A stretch of 64,000 nucleotides of DNA, from NCBI RefSeq assembly GCF_029952445.1, contig NZ_JAQPPK010000007.1, positions 1 to 64,000 on the forward strand, written 5' to 3'. The translations under genes and the position numbers were made by a program. This stretch comes from Paenarthrobacter nitroguajacolicus (GTDB lineage: Bacteria; Actinomycetota; Actinomycetes; Actinomycetales; Micrococcaceae). The notes beneath the pieces are model-generated. The model did no database searches. It had not been told where the DNA came from and was given only the letters and a program-made list of their open reading frames with translations. Shown here in pieces: positions 26,120 through 34,921 of the stretch. Within the stretch, counting starts at the first letter, position 1. Each line of letters starts with the position of its first letter.

Positions 26120-27703
26120 TTACTTGGTGATACGCAGGGTGGCGTAGTCGACAATTCCCGAGGGCGCCTGGATGGAGAACCCTGAGCGCTGCGCGACAAT
26201 CTGCGGCTCGCCCACGAACGGCACGATGTCGTTATCGCTCAAGATGCTCTTCTGTGCTTTGGTGTAAGCCTCGCAACGTGCCTTGTCATCCGTAGCTGAC
26301 TGGGCAGTGGCGATGTCGGCCAGGATGTCTGCATTTTCGCCACCACCGATGTTGCGGCCGCCCTTCTCCGTGGGAACGCCCGCGATGCGGGTCAGCGACG
26401 CCGCCACCGTCCCGACGAAGTTGGCGTCACCTTGGACCGTCAGATCCCAGGTTTCGGGTTTGGTCTGGGTCATAGTGGCCCAAGTTCCGTTGTCCACAAG
26501 CTGGAGGTCCACAGTTGCCCCTGCCGCACGGAGCGCCTCCTGGACGTAAGTGCTGCCTGCTCCGTTCGGGCCGATGCTGGTGGTGCCAACCATCTTGAAG
26601 GTCTTGCCCGCGAGGACGGCCTTGGCAGCTTCGGCGTCTTCCTTGGTGAGGCTCGAATTGTCCGGAAGGGCACAAGGGACGGTGGGCGCGACGATCGAGT
26701 TGTACGTGATGCCCTTGCCAGCGTAGGCAGCAGCGTTGAAAGCCTGCTGGTTCATGAGCTGGGCTACGGCCTTGCGCAGCGCGGGGTCGGTAAACGGGCT
26801 GCCTTCACGCTGGTTGAACAGCAGGAAGATCCCGGCGAACGGCACGGTGGTTACGGCGTAGTCCTTGTTGCCTTCAAAGCGCTGGACGTCGGCGGGTGCG
26901 ATGTCGGAGACGTCCATTTCACCTGTCAGCAACTGATTGGCCACGGTGGTCTTGTTGACCCCGGGGAAGAAGCGGACGGTCTTGGCAGGAGTCCCTTCCA
27001 GCGGCTTGGAGTATGTCGGCCACGCCTTGTAGTCATCACGCAGTGTCATGTCGTAGCTGACGCCGTGGCTGGATTTCGTCAGTGTGTAGGGGCCGGAGAA
27101 GGCGCCCTTGACCGTGCCCTTTGCGAGTCCGTCAAGGTCAGCCAGTCCGGCGGGGCAAATAATGCCGGTCTGAGCCAACGTCAGGCCACCGATGAGTTCG
27201 GACCATGGCTGAGCGAGCTTGATGTCTACGGTGCCGGCGGCGTCGTCGCCGGTAATGGTGGGTTGGCCGGGGCCAAAGACGAGCTTGCCGAAGTTGTTCT
27301 TGGTGGCTGGGTCGGCGAAGTAACTGAGGGACTTAGCCACGATGGTGGGCGTAATGGCAGTTCCGTCCGCACACGCAGCGTCTTTGCGGATGGTCAGTGT
27401 GGCCTCAGTTGCGGTGTTCTTCCAATCGGTGGCCAGGCCGCCAATGAACTTCCCGTCGGCGTCCCGACGAACCACCGTATCGAACAGAAAACGGGCGACT
27501 TCGTAGTCATCCTTCGCATTGGCCTTGGCAGCGTTGAACGTTGTGGGGTCAGCGTTGAGGGCGGTCCGGATAGTGTCCGTAGACATCGTCCCACCGGTAC
27601 TGCCGCCCGTGGAAGACTGGCCGCCTGTGGTGCAGCCGGTCAAAAGGAAAGCGGCAGCGGTGGCAGCAGCCGCCGCGGCCATAAGAGTGGATCGTCCTTG
27701 CAT
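26120..27703 (-). CDS. peptide/nickel-type ABC transporter substrate-binding lipoprotein (SBP family 5)
   Basis: The 527-residue protein begins with a lipoprotein signal (AAAAATAAAFLLTGCTTGG, lipobox LLTGC) and has the SBP_bac_5 layout: ALNADPTTFNAAKA near the mature N-terminus, DWKNTATEATLTIRKDAACADG, and LRKAVAQLMNQQAFN in the second half. It captures the substrate outside the membrane. It heads the operon and is preceded by operator/promoter site S1. Members of this family carry peptides, nickel, opines or sugars. Linkage to 5-oxoprolinase genes suggests a pyroglutamyl or related small compound, which is inference. Confidence 0.9.
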   Translation of the reverse strand: MQGRSTLMAAAAAATAAAFLLTGCTTGGQSSTGGSTGGTMSTDTIRTALNADPTTFNAAKANAKDDYEVARFLFDTVVRRDADGKFIGGLATDWKNTATEATLTIRKDAACADGTAITPTIVAKSLSYFADPATKNNFGKLVFGPGQPTITGDDAAGTVDIKLAQPWSELIGGLTLAQTGIICPAGLADLDGLAKGTVKGAFSGPYTLTKSSHGVSYDMTLRDDYKAWPTYSKPLEGTPAKTVRFFPGVNKTTVANQLLTGEMDVSDIAPADVQRFEGNKDYAVTTVPFAGIFLLFNQREGSPFTDPALRKAVAQLMNQQAFNAAAYAGKGITYNSIVAPTVPCALPDNSSLTKEDAEAAKAVLAGKTFKMVGTTSIGPNGAGSTYVQEALRAAGATVDLQLVDNGTWATMTQTKPETWDLTVQGDANFVGTVAASLTRIAGVPTEKGGRNIGGGENADILADIATAQSATDDKARCEAYTKAQKSILSDNDIVPFVGEPQIVAQRSGFSIQAPSGIVDYATLRITK

Positions 27704-27804
27704 GAGGGTGAGCCTCCTGGTCGCCTCCGGAGTGCCTCGCCATGCGGATGCGAGCGCATCTGGCGAAGGATCCTGAAGAGTCTGATCTGCGATAAGTTTC
27801 GCGA

Positions 27805-27841
27805 ATGAGAAGAGTTTCTCTAATTGCCCTCAGTAAGTCAA
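27805..27841 (-). promoter_or_regulatory. site S1: promoter with overlapping operator for the ABC operon
   Basis: On the minus strand TTGACT (27836-27841) is followed after 17 nt by GAAACT, which lies inside the palindrome-like TAGAGAAACTCTTCTCAT (27805-27822). The arrangement matches sites S2, S3 and S6, so a repressor at the operator would block the -10. Confidence 0.7.
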
Positions 27842-27849
27842 CGCTTTTT

Positions 27850-27863
27850 TGTGAGTTCTCACA
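27850..27863. promoter_or_regulatory. perfect palindrome TGTGAG-TT-CTCACA
   Basis: A 6-2-6 perfect inverted repeat lies between sites S1 and S2 in the divergent region. It shares the TTCTCA core with them and may be a third operator for the same or another regulator. Confidence 0.45.
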
Positions 27864-27912
27864 CACGAGACTCCAGCCACGCCGATGTTTTACACATCGG
27901 AAACAACGGGGC

Positions 27913-27949
27913 TTGACGAATGCGGAATAAAACGCGAAACTTTTCTCAT
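27913..27949 (+). promoter_or_regulatory. site S2: promoter with overlapping operator for the rraA-like/pxp genes
   Basis: TTGACG (27913-27918), 17 nt, then GAAACT (27936-27941) inside ACGCGAAACTTTTCTCAT (27932-27949). It lies 64 nt upstream of the RraA-like start. Confidence 0.7.
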
Positions 27950-28012
27950 ATGTGATTGACGTCTCAAGGCGTACAGCTCATCCGATACCCGCAGCAACCA
28001 AAGGTGGAACCC

Positions 28013-28645
28013 ATGGCAACGACTCTCGAGCTCACCGTCCGCAAGGCACAGTGGACCCGGCCCCCTCGGGAACTGGTCCGTGCCTTCGAGGCCTTCCCCG
28101 TGGCCAACATTGGCGATGCCATGGAACGCCTCGGCCTGGTGGACGGCAACATCAACCCCGTCTGGGCGGGCGCCCACTGCGTCGGTTCGGCACTGACTGT
28201 GCTGGGCGCGGCAGGCGACAACGCAGCCGTCATCGAGTCCCTGAACTACATCGAACCCGGAGACGTCATCGTGATCAACGGCTTCGGCCACGAGCACCGC
28301 GCCCTGGTTGGCGAACAACTCTCCCAGCGTTTCGAAGCGGCCGGCGCCACCGGAGCGATTATCGATGGCTACATTCGCGACCGCGCAACCATCACCGAGA
28401 TCAAGTTCCCGGTCTTCGCACGTGGGACCACCCCTGCAGGCCCGTTCAAAAACGGACCCGGCGTGATCGGCGAGCCGGTCGCCATCGGCGGCATTGTCTG
28501 CTCCGCCGGTGACATCGTCGCCGCCGACGATGACGGCGTCGTCATCATCCCCCAGGCCCGCGCGGCCGAAATCCTGGAACTGGTGAAGGCTGTGGCAGTC
28601 CACGAGGCCGAAATGACCGCCGAGATCACCCGCGAATACAGCTAG
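28013..28645 (+). CDS. RraA-like / 4-hydroxy-4-methyl-2-oxoglutarate aldolase family protein
   Basis: The ATG at 28013 follows AAAGGTGGAACC and gives 210 residues. The fold is indicated by VANIGDAMERLG, GDVIVINGFGHEHRALVGE, the segment GAIIDGYIRDRATI with the conserved RD pair used by class II pyruvate aldolases of this family, and the late GDIVAADDDGVVIIP. Members cleave 4-hydroxy-4-methyl-2-oxoglutarate or oxaloacetate-like acids with a divalent metal, while RraA itself only binds RNase E. The Arg-Asp pair and catabolic neighbours favour an aldolase. It is the first gene after site S2. Confidence 0.85.
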   Translation: MATTLELTVRKAQWTRPPRELVRAFEAFPVANIGDAMERLGLVDGNINPVWAGAHCVGSALTVLGAAGDNAAVIESLNYIEPGDVIVINGFGHEHRALVGEQLSQRFEAAGATGAIIDGYIRDRATITEIKFPVFARGTTPAGPFKNGPGVIGEPVAIGGIVCSAGDIVAADDDGVVIIPQARAAEILELVKAVAVHEAEMTAEITREYS

Positions 28646-28697
28646 TCCTCCCCCTGTTCCCTCCAACGGGACCCCGCTTAGACTGAGAGAACCCGCA

Positions 28698-30047
28698 ATG
28701 ACTCACACATCGACGGAATCAGTGGAACTGAACACCGCTCAAATAATGGTCGTCACAGCTGACGGCAAGATGGTGCGCAAGGCGACGATCGCCGGCACCA
28801 TGGGCTCCTTCGTGGAGTGGTACGACTACGGCATCTACGGGCTCTTGACCACGTACCTGGCCATCAACATCATGGGCTCCAAGGACATCGGTTCCTTACT
28901 GCTCACCAACGTAGGCTTCCTGGTCAGCTTCCTGGCACGCCCGTTCGGCAGTGTCATCTGCGGGTACCTCGGCGACAAGCTCGGACGCAAGAACCTGCTC
29001 TCCATTTTGCTGCTCCTCATCTCGGGCGCCACCGCCTGTATCGGCCTCATCCCGTCCTCCACCGTCATTGGCTGGGCAGCACCTGCCCTGCTCATCCTCT
29101 TCCGGATCCTCCAGGGTTTCTCCGCCGGCGGCGAAGTGGCAGGCGCCATGGCGTTTGTGGGCGAATACGCGCACAACAAGCACCGCAACTACTCCATGAG
29201 TTTCATTGCAGTGGGTTCATTCTGCGCCCTGTTGTTCGGCAGCGGATTCTCGGCAGTCCTCATTACAACCCTGGGCGATGCCACCATGGAATCCTGGGCC
29301 TGGCGGATCCCGTTCCTTTTCGCCCTCCCACTGGGATATGTGGGCTACTACATCCGCTCCAAGATGGAAGACACCCCGCACTTCGCAGCCCTGCGTGAGC
29401 GCAACGAGGTGGAACGCAACCCGCTGCGCGCGGTCTTCACCTCCAAGAGGCACCTCAAGGCAATCGCCCTCACCATCTTCCTGCCCGCGCTGAACGGCCC
29501 CGGCTATTACCTGCTGTTCGCCTACATGCCCACCTACCTCAAAACCCAGCTAGGCAGCGGACACAACTTCTCCATGGTCCAGGCGCTGCTGGTAACCGCC
29601 GTAAGCCTGGTCGCCATCATCATCTCGATTCCCCTGATGGCGCGCCTCTCGGACCGCATTGGCCGCAAGCCGGTTTTGGCACTGTCAGCCGTCCTGATGG
29701 CGCTGGTTTCCTTCCCGATGTTCGCCATGATCACCACGGGCAACATGGGCCTGGCCTGCGTCGCCACCGTGGTCATGGCCATCGCGTTCTCGGGCCACGC
29801 AGCGGTGGTGCACACGGTACTGACTGAAATGTTCCCCACCACGGTTCGCTACAGCGCCTACAGCATCGGCTTCAGCATCAGCACCATCATCTTCGGTGGC
29901 AGCGCCCCGCTGGTCATGACTGAGATCATCAAGGCCACCGGCAACAGCATGGTTCCGGCGTTCGCCTCGATCGGCACGGCCGTCATCACCCTGGTTTCGG
30001 TTTACTTCCTGAAGGAAACCAAGGGCCAACCGCTGGCCACCCACTAA
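28698..30047 (+). CDS. MFS transporter of the metabolite:H+ symporter (MHS) type
   Basis: The 449-residue protein has twelve hydrophobic segments and the MHS features GSFVEWYDYGIYG in helix 1, the loop FGSVICGYLGDKLGRKN between helices 2 and 3, and LSDRIGRKP in the central loop. Such proteins import organic acids such as 2-oxoglutarate, citrate or proline/betaine with protons. Its place between an aldolase and 5-oxoprolinase genes suggests it imports the pathway's acid substrate. Confidence 0.92.
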   Translation: MTHTSTESVELNTAQIMVVTADGKMVRKATIAGTMGSFVEWYDYGIYGLLTTYLAINIMGSKDIGSLLLTNVGFLVSFLARPFGSVICGYLGDKLGRKNLLSILLLLISGATACIGLIPSSTVIGWAAPALLILFRILQGFSAGGEVAGAMAFVGEYAHNKHRNYSMSFIAVGSFCALLFGSGFSAVLITTLGDATMESWAWRIPFLFALPLGYVGYYIRSKMEDTPHFAALRERNEVERNPLRAVFTSKRHLKAIALTIFLPALNGPGYYLLFAYMPTYLKTQLGSGHNFSMVQALLVTAVSLVAIIISIPLMARLSDRIGRKPVLALSAVLMALVSFPMFAMITTGNMGLACVATVVMAIAFSGHAAVVHTVLTEMFPTTVRYSAYSIGFSISTIIFGGSAPLVMTEIIKATGNSMVPAFASIGTAVITLVSVYFLKETKGQPLATH

Positions 30048-30057
30048 CAAAACCAGT

Positions 30058-30098
30058 ACGACGGCGGCCTGCCGCCATTGCCGGCAAGCCGCCGTCGT
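30058..30098 (+). terminator. strong hairpin between the MFS gene and pxpA
   Basis: ACGACGGCGGCCTGCCG (30058-30074) pairs with CGGCAAGCCGCCGTCGT (30082-30098) with a single mismatch and a 7-nt loop, and no long T tract. It may attenuate readthrough or stabilise upstream mRNA within the operon. Confidence 0.5.
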
Positions 30099-30139
30099 TG
30101 GACCATAAAGCACCACAACAAGAATCATTGGGAGTCACT

Positions 30140-30943
30140 TTGGGCATCAACTCAGTCGCCGTCGTTGCAGACCTCGGCGAAAGCTACGGAAACTACACCA
30201 TCGGCGACGACGACGCCCTCCTCGGCTTGGTCACCGCCTCCAACATCGCCTGCGGCTTCCACGCCGGAGACCCCCGCGTCATGGACGCCACGGTCAAAGC
30301 CTGCGTCGAACGGGGCATTGAACTGGGCGCACACCCCGGCTACCCGGACCTGGTGGGATTCGGCCGCCGCCTGATCGAAGCCAGCGAAGAAGAAATCCGC
30401 ACCGACGTGCTCTACCAGATCGGAGCCTTGGACGCCTTTGCTCGCATTCACGGCGGCAAGATCAGCCACGTGGCCCCGCACGGCCGCATGGGCAGCATTG
30501 CCCAGACCGATGCCAAGCACGCCCGAGCCATCACCGACGCCATCAAAGCCTACGATCCCTCCTACATCGTGATCTGCCAGAACGGTCTGCTCGCCGACGA
30601 GTCACGCAAGCGCGGCCTGGAAGTGGGCTACGTTTTCCTGGCTGACCGCGGCTACGGCGAGGACGGCATGCCCGTATCCCGCAACACCGAAGGCGCGCTG
30701 CTCCACGACCCCGAGGAGATCGGACGCCGCGTGGTCCAGGTGGTGACTGAAGGAACGGTTCGCGCCGTCACGGGGAAGGTTGTGCCGCTCGGCCACGATG
30801 CCGACGTCGTCCTCCTCCACGGCGACCACCCGCAGGTCCTTCAGAACGGTACCGCCCTCCGTGCGGCTCTTGAAAAGGCGGGCGTCAAAGCCACCGGCCT
30901 GCAGGAAGTCCTGGCCGAGAAGGCCAAGCTCGCCACCGTCTGA
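30140..30943 (+). CDS. pxpA: 5-oxoprolinase subunit A (PxpA, LamB/YcsF family)
   Basis: The best start is TTG at 30140, after TGGGAG at 30129-30134, giving 267 residues. Features are ADLGESYGNYTIGDD, ASNIACGFHAGDPRVM, GAHPGYPDLVGFGRR and EVGYVFLADRGY, all standard for PxpA. With PxpB and PxpC it hydrolyses 5-oxoproline to glutamate at the cost of ATP. The usual DLNCDLGE-type opening has ADLGESYG, a slight variant. The three subunits follow each other in order A, B, C. Confidence 0.93.
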   Translation: MGINSVAVVADLGESYGNYTIGDDDALLGLVTASNIACGFHAGDPRVMDATVKACVERGIELGAHPGYPDLVGFGRRLIEASEEEIRTDVLYQIGALDAFARIHGGKISHVAPHGRMGSIAQTDAKHARAITDAIKAYDPSYIVICQNGLLADESRKRGLEVGYVFLADRGYGEDGMPVSRNTEGALLHDPEEIGRRVVQVVTEGTVRAVTGKVVPLGHDADVVLLHGDHPQVLQNGTALRAALEKAGVKATGLQEVLAEKAKLATV

Positions 30944-30975
30944 CCCCTTTTCGACGAACTACAAGCCAAGGACAC

Positions 30976-31749
30976 ATGAGCACGCAACCAGCGCCCGGAC
31001 CTCAGCTGAGCCAGCAATCGAACGCCGCAGCGATCAAAGCGGTACCGTTCGGGGACTCGGCACTCATGGTCAGTGTTTTCTCGGACGACTCCGGGGAACG
31101 CCAGGAGGGAAGCCGGAAGCTGCGCGAGCTGCTGCTGGATGTGCGGCCCCAGGGCTTGCTTGATGTGGTGGCTGGCGTTGATTCCGTCCTGGTGGAGTTC
31201 GACAACCTTGCAGTCAGCCACGGCCAACTTGCGCAAACCATCCGGTTGGCCGTAGCAGGCGGCTTCGGGGACAACGATGGCGCGCATGCAGGCATGCACT
31301 TTGTCATACCCATGGTGGTCAACCAAACCTTTGCCCCGGACCTTGCCGATGTCGCTGCCGAACTCGGTATCAGCCCCGAGGCGGTCCTGGGACACGTCGA
31401 GGACTCGGTACTGAACATCAACCTGCTCGCCTCTGCCATGGCACCAATGATGGGACGCGTCCAATTCCCTGGCCAGGTCAGCCGCTGCAAGGAACCCCGG
31501 ACCAACGTGGACCCGGGCTCGGTGATGGTGGCAGGCAACAACGCCATCATCCAGCCGTTCCCGGGACCCACTGGCTGGAAGGTCATTGGCCGTACACCCC
31601 TGGTCATCTGCGACATCCGCGAGAACCCGCCCACCTCCTACAGCCCAGGCGATACCGTCCGCTTCAAGGTCGTCCCGGAGAGTGAATGGGAGCGCCTTGA
31701 AGGGCGCTTCCTGAGGACCGACTCGTACACCATCGAAGGAGCCCACTGA
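30976..31749 (+). CDS. pxpB: 5-oxoprolinase subunit B (PxpB, KipI/allophanate hydrolase subunit 1-like)
   Basis: The 257-residue protein contains FGDSALMVSV near the start and the C-terminal core QPFPGPTGWKVIGRTPLVICD, matching the GGWQLIGRTP segment of KipI-type proteins. The usual G-FxPG-YL segment is altered here, reading SAMAPMMGRVQFPGQVSRC, so the substrate pocket may differ from standard PxpB. Its TGA shares one base with the pxpC ATG (TGATG), so the pair is translationally coupled. Confidence 0.88.
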   Translation: MSTQPAPGPQLSQQSNAAAIKAVPFGDSALMVSVFSDDSGERQEGSRKLRELLLDVRPQGLLDVVAGVDSVLVEFDNLAVSHGQLAQTIRLAVAGGFGDNDGAHAGMHFVIPMVVNQTFAPDLADVAAELGISPEAVLGHVEDSVLNINLLASAMAPMMGRVQFPGQVSRCKEPRTNVDPGSVMVAGNNAIIQPFPGPTGWKVIGRTPLVICDIRENPPTSYSPGDTVRFKVVPESEWERLEGRFLRTDSYTIEGAH

Positions 31750-32777
31750 TGCCGGCGGCCGAGCGGACCATCACGTTGAAAGTCCGGGAATCTGCCTGGC
31801 TCGCCACCTTCCAGGACCTAGGGCGGGAAGGATCCGAGGCCTTGGGCGTCCCCTGCGGCGGGGCCGCGGACCAGCACTCAGCGGCGGTAGCCAACATCCT
31901 GGTCGGCAATCCGCGATCGGCCACGTCAGTGGAAATCATGGGCGGCAGGTTCTCCTTCACCACCTCCAAGCCCCTGCTGATCGCTGTGACCGGCGCACCT
32001 GCCGATGTCACGGTCAATGGCAGCAAAGTGTCCATGTGGGAACCGGTCTGTGTCCCGGCGAAGGGCAGGGTGGTGGTAGCCAACGCCCGTGGCGGCATGC
32101 GGAACTATCTCGCCTTCAGCGGCACCCTGGTTACCGAACAGTTCATGGGCAGCGCCGCACCGGAAGCCCGGATGGGCTTCCCGCAGCAGATTACAGCGGG
32201 TCAGCACCTTGAACTGCGGACCTCCTACGCCGGCTTCGAACACCCATATCTCACCCAGCCCCTGTTCAGGCTTCCGGTACCCATTCCGTCATTTGAGCAA
32301 TCCCTGTGGTCAATCGACATTGTTGAAGGTCCGGAGACAGACGCGGCCGTAGGAATCCGGGAATTACTGGCCTCCCGCGAGTACACCGTGACGGCGAAAT
32401 CCAACCATGTCGGCCTCCGGCTGGATGGTCCCGTGGTACACCCTGACGGACTCGGCGAAATCGTGTCCCACGGAGTTCCGATCGGCGCTTTCGAGATCCC
32501 GCACGGCGATGAACTCATCATCTTGGGACGGTACCGAACGCTCACCGCGGGCTACCCGATCGTCGCCTTCGCCACCAAGGCATCCCTGCCCCTGCTAGGG
32601 CAAGCGCGTCCGGGCCAGCGGATGACATTCCGGTGGGTCACCCAGGAACAAGCCGTGGATCGCCAGCACGAGGCCCAACGCTTGCTCAACGTCCTCGAGT
32701 CCAGGGTCCAGAGCCTTTTCGGTGCCATCGACCTTCCGCATTATTCGCGAGCGGTCCCGGCCCGGGCGGCAGCATGA
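31749..32777 (+). CDS. pxpC: 5-oxoprolinase subunit C (PxpC, KipA/biotin-dependent carboxyltransferase-like)
   Basis: The 342-residue protein has TFQDLGREGSEALGVPCGGAADQHSAAVANILVGN, the typical opening of the family (TVQDxGR...GVxxxGAxD), LAVTGAPADVTVNG-like and SNHVGLRLDG segments, and the ending LPLLGQARPGQRMTFRWV. It completes the PxpABC complex. The family is also found in urea amidolyase, but the pxpA partner fixes the assignment to lactam hydrolysis. Confidence 0.92.
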   Translation: MPAAERTITLKVRESAWLATFQDLGREGSEALGVPCGGAADQHSAAVANILVGNPRSATSVEIMGGRFSFTTSKPLLIAVTGAPADVTVNGSKVSMWEPVCVPAKGRVVVANARGGMRNYLAFSGTLVTEQFMGSAAPEARMGFPQQITAGQHLELRTSYAGFEHPYLTQPLFRLPVPIPSFEQSLWSIDIVEGPETDAAVGIRELLASREYTVTAKSNHVGLRLDGPVVHPDGLGEIVSHGVPIGAFEIPHGDELIILGRYRTLTAGYPIVAFATKASLPLLGQARPGQRMTFRWVTQEQAVDRQHEAQRLLNVLESRVQSLFGAIDLPHYSRAVPARAAA

Positions 32778-32797
32778 ATACCCCCAAGCCAAAGCAC

Positions 32798-32835
32798 TTG
32801 ACCAGCACGTATATTACATGAGAAACTTTTCGCAT
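32798..32835 (+). promoter_or_regulatory. site S3: promoter with overlapping operator for the SDR-aminotransferase-TetR genes
   Basis: TTGACC (32798-32803), 18 nt, then GAAACT (32822-32827) inside ATGAGAAACTTTTCGCAT (32818-32835), the closest copy to a perfect 8-2-8 palindrome. Confidence 0.7.
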
Positions 32836-32884
32836 ATGTGACACCAATCTCACGAACATCCACGAACTCGAGGGAACGAAAACC

Positions 32885-33682
32885 ATGGGACTTCTTCAAG
32901 GCAAGGTCGCCGTTATCACCGGCGCAGGAACCGGCATGGGCCGCTCCACAGCGGAACTGCTGGCGGCCGAAGGAGCGCAGGTGGTTCTGGTAGGCCGGCG
33001 GCTGTCCGTTCTGGAGGAAGTCGCCGCGTCGATCAAGAACGACGGCGGCACTGTCCATGCGCGGGCCGCTGACATCGCTTCCAAGGACGACGTTGACGCC
33101 CTGGTGTCATGGGTCAGCGAGACTGTTGGTCCGGTGGACATCCTGGTTAACAACGCCGGCAGCGCCAGCAAGGTCCTGAATGTCCGATGGATCAGCCAGG
33201 AGGAATGGAATGACGTCCTGGACGTCAACCTCAATGCTGTCTACCTCCTGACCCAGGCCGTCCTGCCGGGCATGCTGGCCCGCAACACAGGTACCATCAT
33301 CACCGTTTCCTCGCTCGCAGCCGTGAACCCCAACCTCCTGGGCGGCGCAGCATACGGCGCCGCGAAAGCCGCCGTCCGGAACTTCATGACCTATCTGCAC
33401 AACACCTTCCGCAACGACGGGTTGCGCGCCATCACCATCCTTCCCGGCGAAACGGCAACTCCCATCCTGGACAACCGGGCCCGGCCACCGAAGGCCGAGG
33501 AACGCGACGCCATGGTCCAGCCTGAGGACGTTGCCCGCGCCATCCACCTCGTGGCCACCTTGCCGCAACGCACGGTTGTCCAGGAACTGGTGATCGCACC
33601 CACCCGGCAGCGCGATACCTCCGGAGACATCGAAATCAGCCGCTGGACCGGAGCGCCCGCGGAAGAGATCCCCCGTCCATGA
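32885..33682 (+). CDS. short-chain dehydrogenase/reductase (SDR)
   Basis: The 265-residue protein has the cofactor motif TGAGTGMGR near residue 14, NNAG in LVNNAGSASK, Ser in VSSLAAVNP and the catalytic YGAAK. It oxidises or reduces a hydroxyl/carbonyl group with NAD(P). The gene starts a unit behind site S3 that continues with an aminotransferase and two TetR genes. It is preceded by GAGGGAACGAAAACC. The substrate is not visible from the sequence. Confidence 0.9.
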   Translation: MGLLQGKVAVITGAGTGMGRSTAELLAAEGAQVVLVGRRLSVLEEVAASIKNDGGTVHARAADIASKDDVDALVSWVSETVGPVDILVNNAGSASKVLNVRWISQEEWNDVLDVNLNAVYLLTQAVLPGMLARNTGTIITVSSLAAVNPNLLGGAAYGAAKAAVRNFMTYLHNTFRNDGLRAITILPGETATPILDNRARPPKAEERDAMVQPEDVARAIHLVATLPQRTVVQELVIAPTRQRDTSGDIEISRWTGAPAEEIPRP

Positions 33683-33747
33683 AGCGCCGGAACCACTACC
33701 CGACCGGCCGAGCCGCCACCCTTCCCACGACCCGAAGCAGGACCGTC

Positions 33748-34917
33748 ATGACTCTTGAACCATCCACCGCCGTCGCCGCCTTCCAGCCTTCCGAGGCCGT
33801 GCTGCGGGTGCAGCGCACATCGCTGCGCGTCCAGCAGCCCCAGTCCAAGGGCGACCTCGTCTCGCTGGCCATGGGCGAACCGGACTTTGACACCCCCGAA
33901 CAGGTGCGCGCGGCCGCTGCCCGCGCCCTGGAAGAAGGTCACACCCACTACTCGCCGTTGCTCGGCGAGCTGGTGCTTCGCGAGGAGCTGGCTGCCCGTA
34001 TCGGCCAGCTCCTCGGCGAAGTGGCCAGCTCCAGCGACGTGCTCATCACCCAGGGCGGAACAGCCGGACTGTCCGCCGCCATTCTCGGCATCGTCAACCC
34101 CGGGGACAAGGTAGTCATCCCGGATCCCACCTATTCGCTCTACGCGGACCTGGTAAGCATGGCGGGCGGCACCACTGTGCCCGTCCCACTGGCCGCGGAC
34201 CTGCACTGGGACCTCGAAGCCTTGGCCACCGCCCTGGAAGGCGCCAAGATGTTCGTCTTCTGCAACCCGTCGAACCCCACAGGGATCGTCCATTCCCGCG
34301 AAGAGCTGGAAGCGTTGGCAGACATGGTGGCCGGCACCGACACGCTGGTGCTTTCCGATGAGGCCTACAGCGACCTCGTGTACACGCAGGAACCCTTCAC
34401 GTCCGCCCTGGAAATCCCCGGGCTGGCCGGCCGCACCATCTATTGCCAGACTTTCTCCAAGAGCTACGCGATGACCGGCTGGCGCGTGGGCTACCTCTGG
34501 GGTCCCTCGGATGTCATTGCCTCGGCTGCACGGGTCCACAACACCTTCAACGGCTCCATGAATACCGCCGTCCAGTTGGCCGCCCTGACGGCGCTCCAGA
34601 CGTGCGGTCCGGACATCGAGCGCATGCACGCCTCCTACGCCGTCCGCCGCGAGCTGATGTTCGAGGGCTTGGCCAAGATTCCCGGGCTGACGGTCAGTTC
34701 CCCGGAAGGTGCGTTCTACCTCTTCCCCAAGTACGACGTCGACATGCCGGCAGCCCAGATGGTGGCGCACCTGAGGGAGTTCGGCGTGGCGGTCCGCCCC
34801 GGCAGCGAGTTCGGCCGGAACGGTGAACACCATCTGCGCCTCTCCTATGCCGCCAGCGCTGAGGCCATCACGGCCGGCGTCGAGCGTATTGCGGCCGGAC
34901 TCGCGGCACTGAAGTAG
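33748..34917 (+). CDS. class I/II pyridoxal-phosphate aminotransferase (AspC-like)
   Basis: The ATG at 33748 after GCAGGA gives 389 residues; a frame from 33679 overlapping the SDR stop would add 23 residues without family features. Motifs include VSLAMGEPDFDTP, TQGGTAGLSAAILGI, CNPSNPTGIVHS, LSDEAYSDLVY and the lysine region TFSKSYAMTGWRVGY that binds PLP, and the arginine of HLRLSYAAS near the end. It transfers an amino group between an amino acid and a 2-oxoacid, plausibly a glutamate-like acid made by PxpABC. Confidence 0.92.
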   Translation: MTLEPSTAVAAFQPSEAVLRVQRTSLRVQQPQSKGDLVSLAMGEPDFDTPEQVRAAAARALEEGHTHYSPLLGELVLREELAARIGQLLGEVASSSDVLITQGGTAGLSAAILGIVNPGDKVVIPDPTYSLYADLVSMAGGTTVPVPLAADLHWDLEALATALEGAKMFVFCNPSNPTGIVHSREELEALADMVAGTDTLVLSDEAYSDLVYTQEPFTSALEIPGLAGRTIYCQTFSKSYAMTGWRVGYLWGPSDVIASAARVHNTFNGSMNTAVQLAALTALQTCGPDIERMHASYAVRRELMFEGLAKIPGLTVSSPEGAFYLFPKYDVDMPAAQMVAHLREFGVAVRPGSEFGRNGEHHLRLSYAASAEAITAGVERIAAGLAALK

Positions 34918-34921
34918 CCCC

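Noticed and set aside
26432..27808. 458-codon antisense frame over the substrate-binding protein gene
   Set aside because: It is a codon-bias shadow of the lipoprotein gene.
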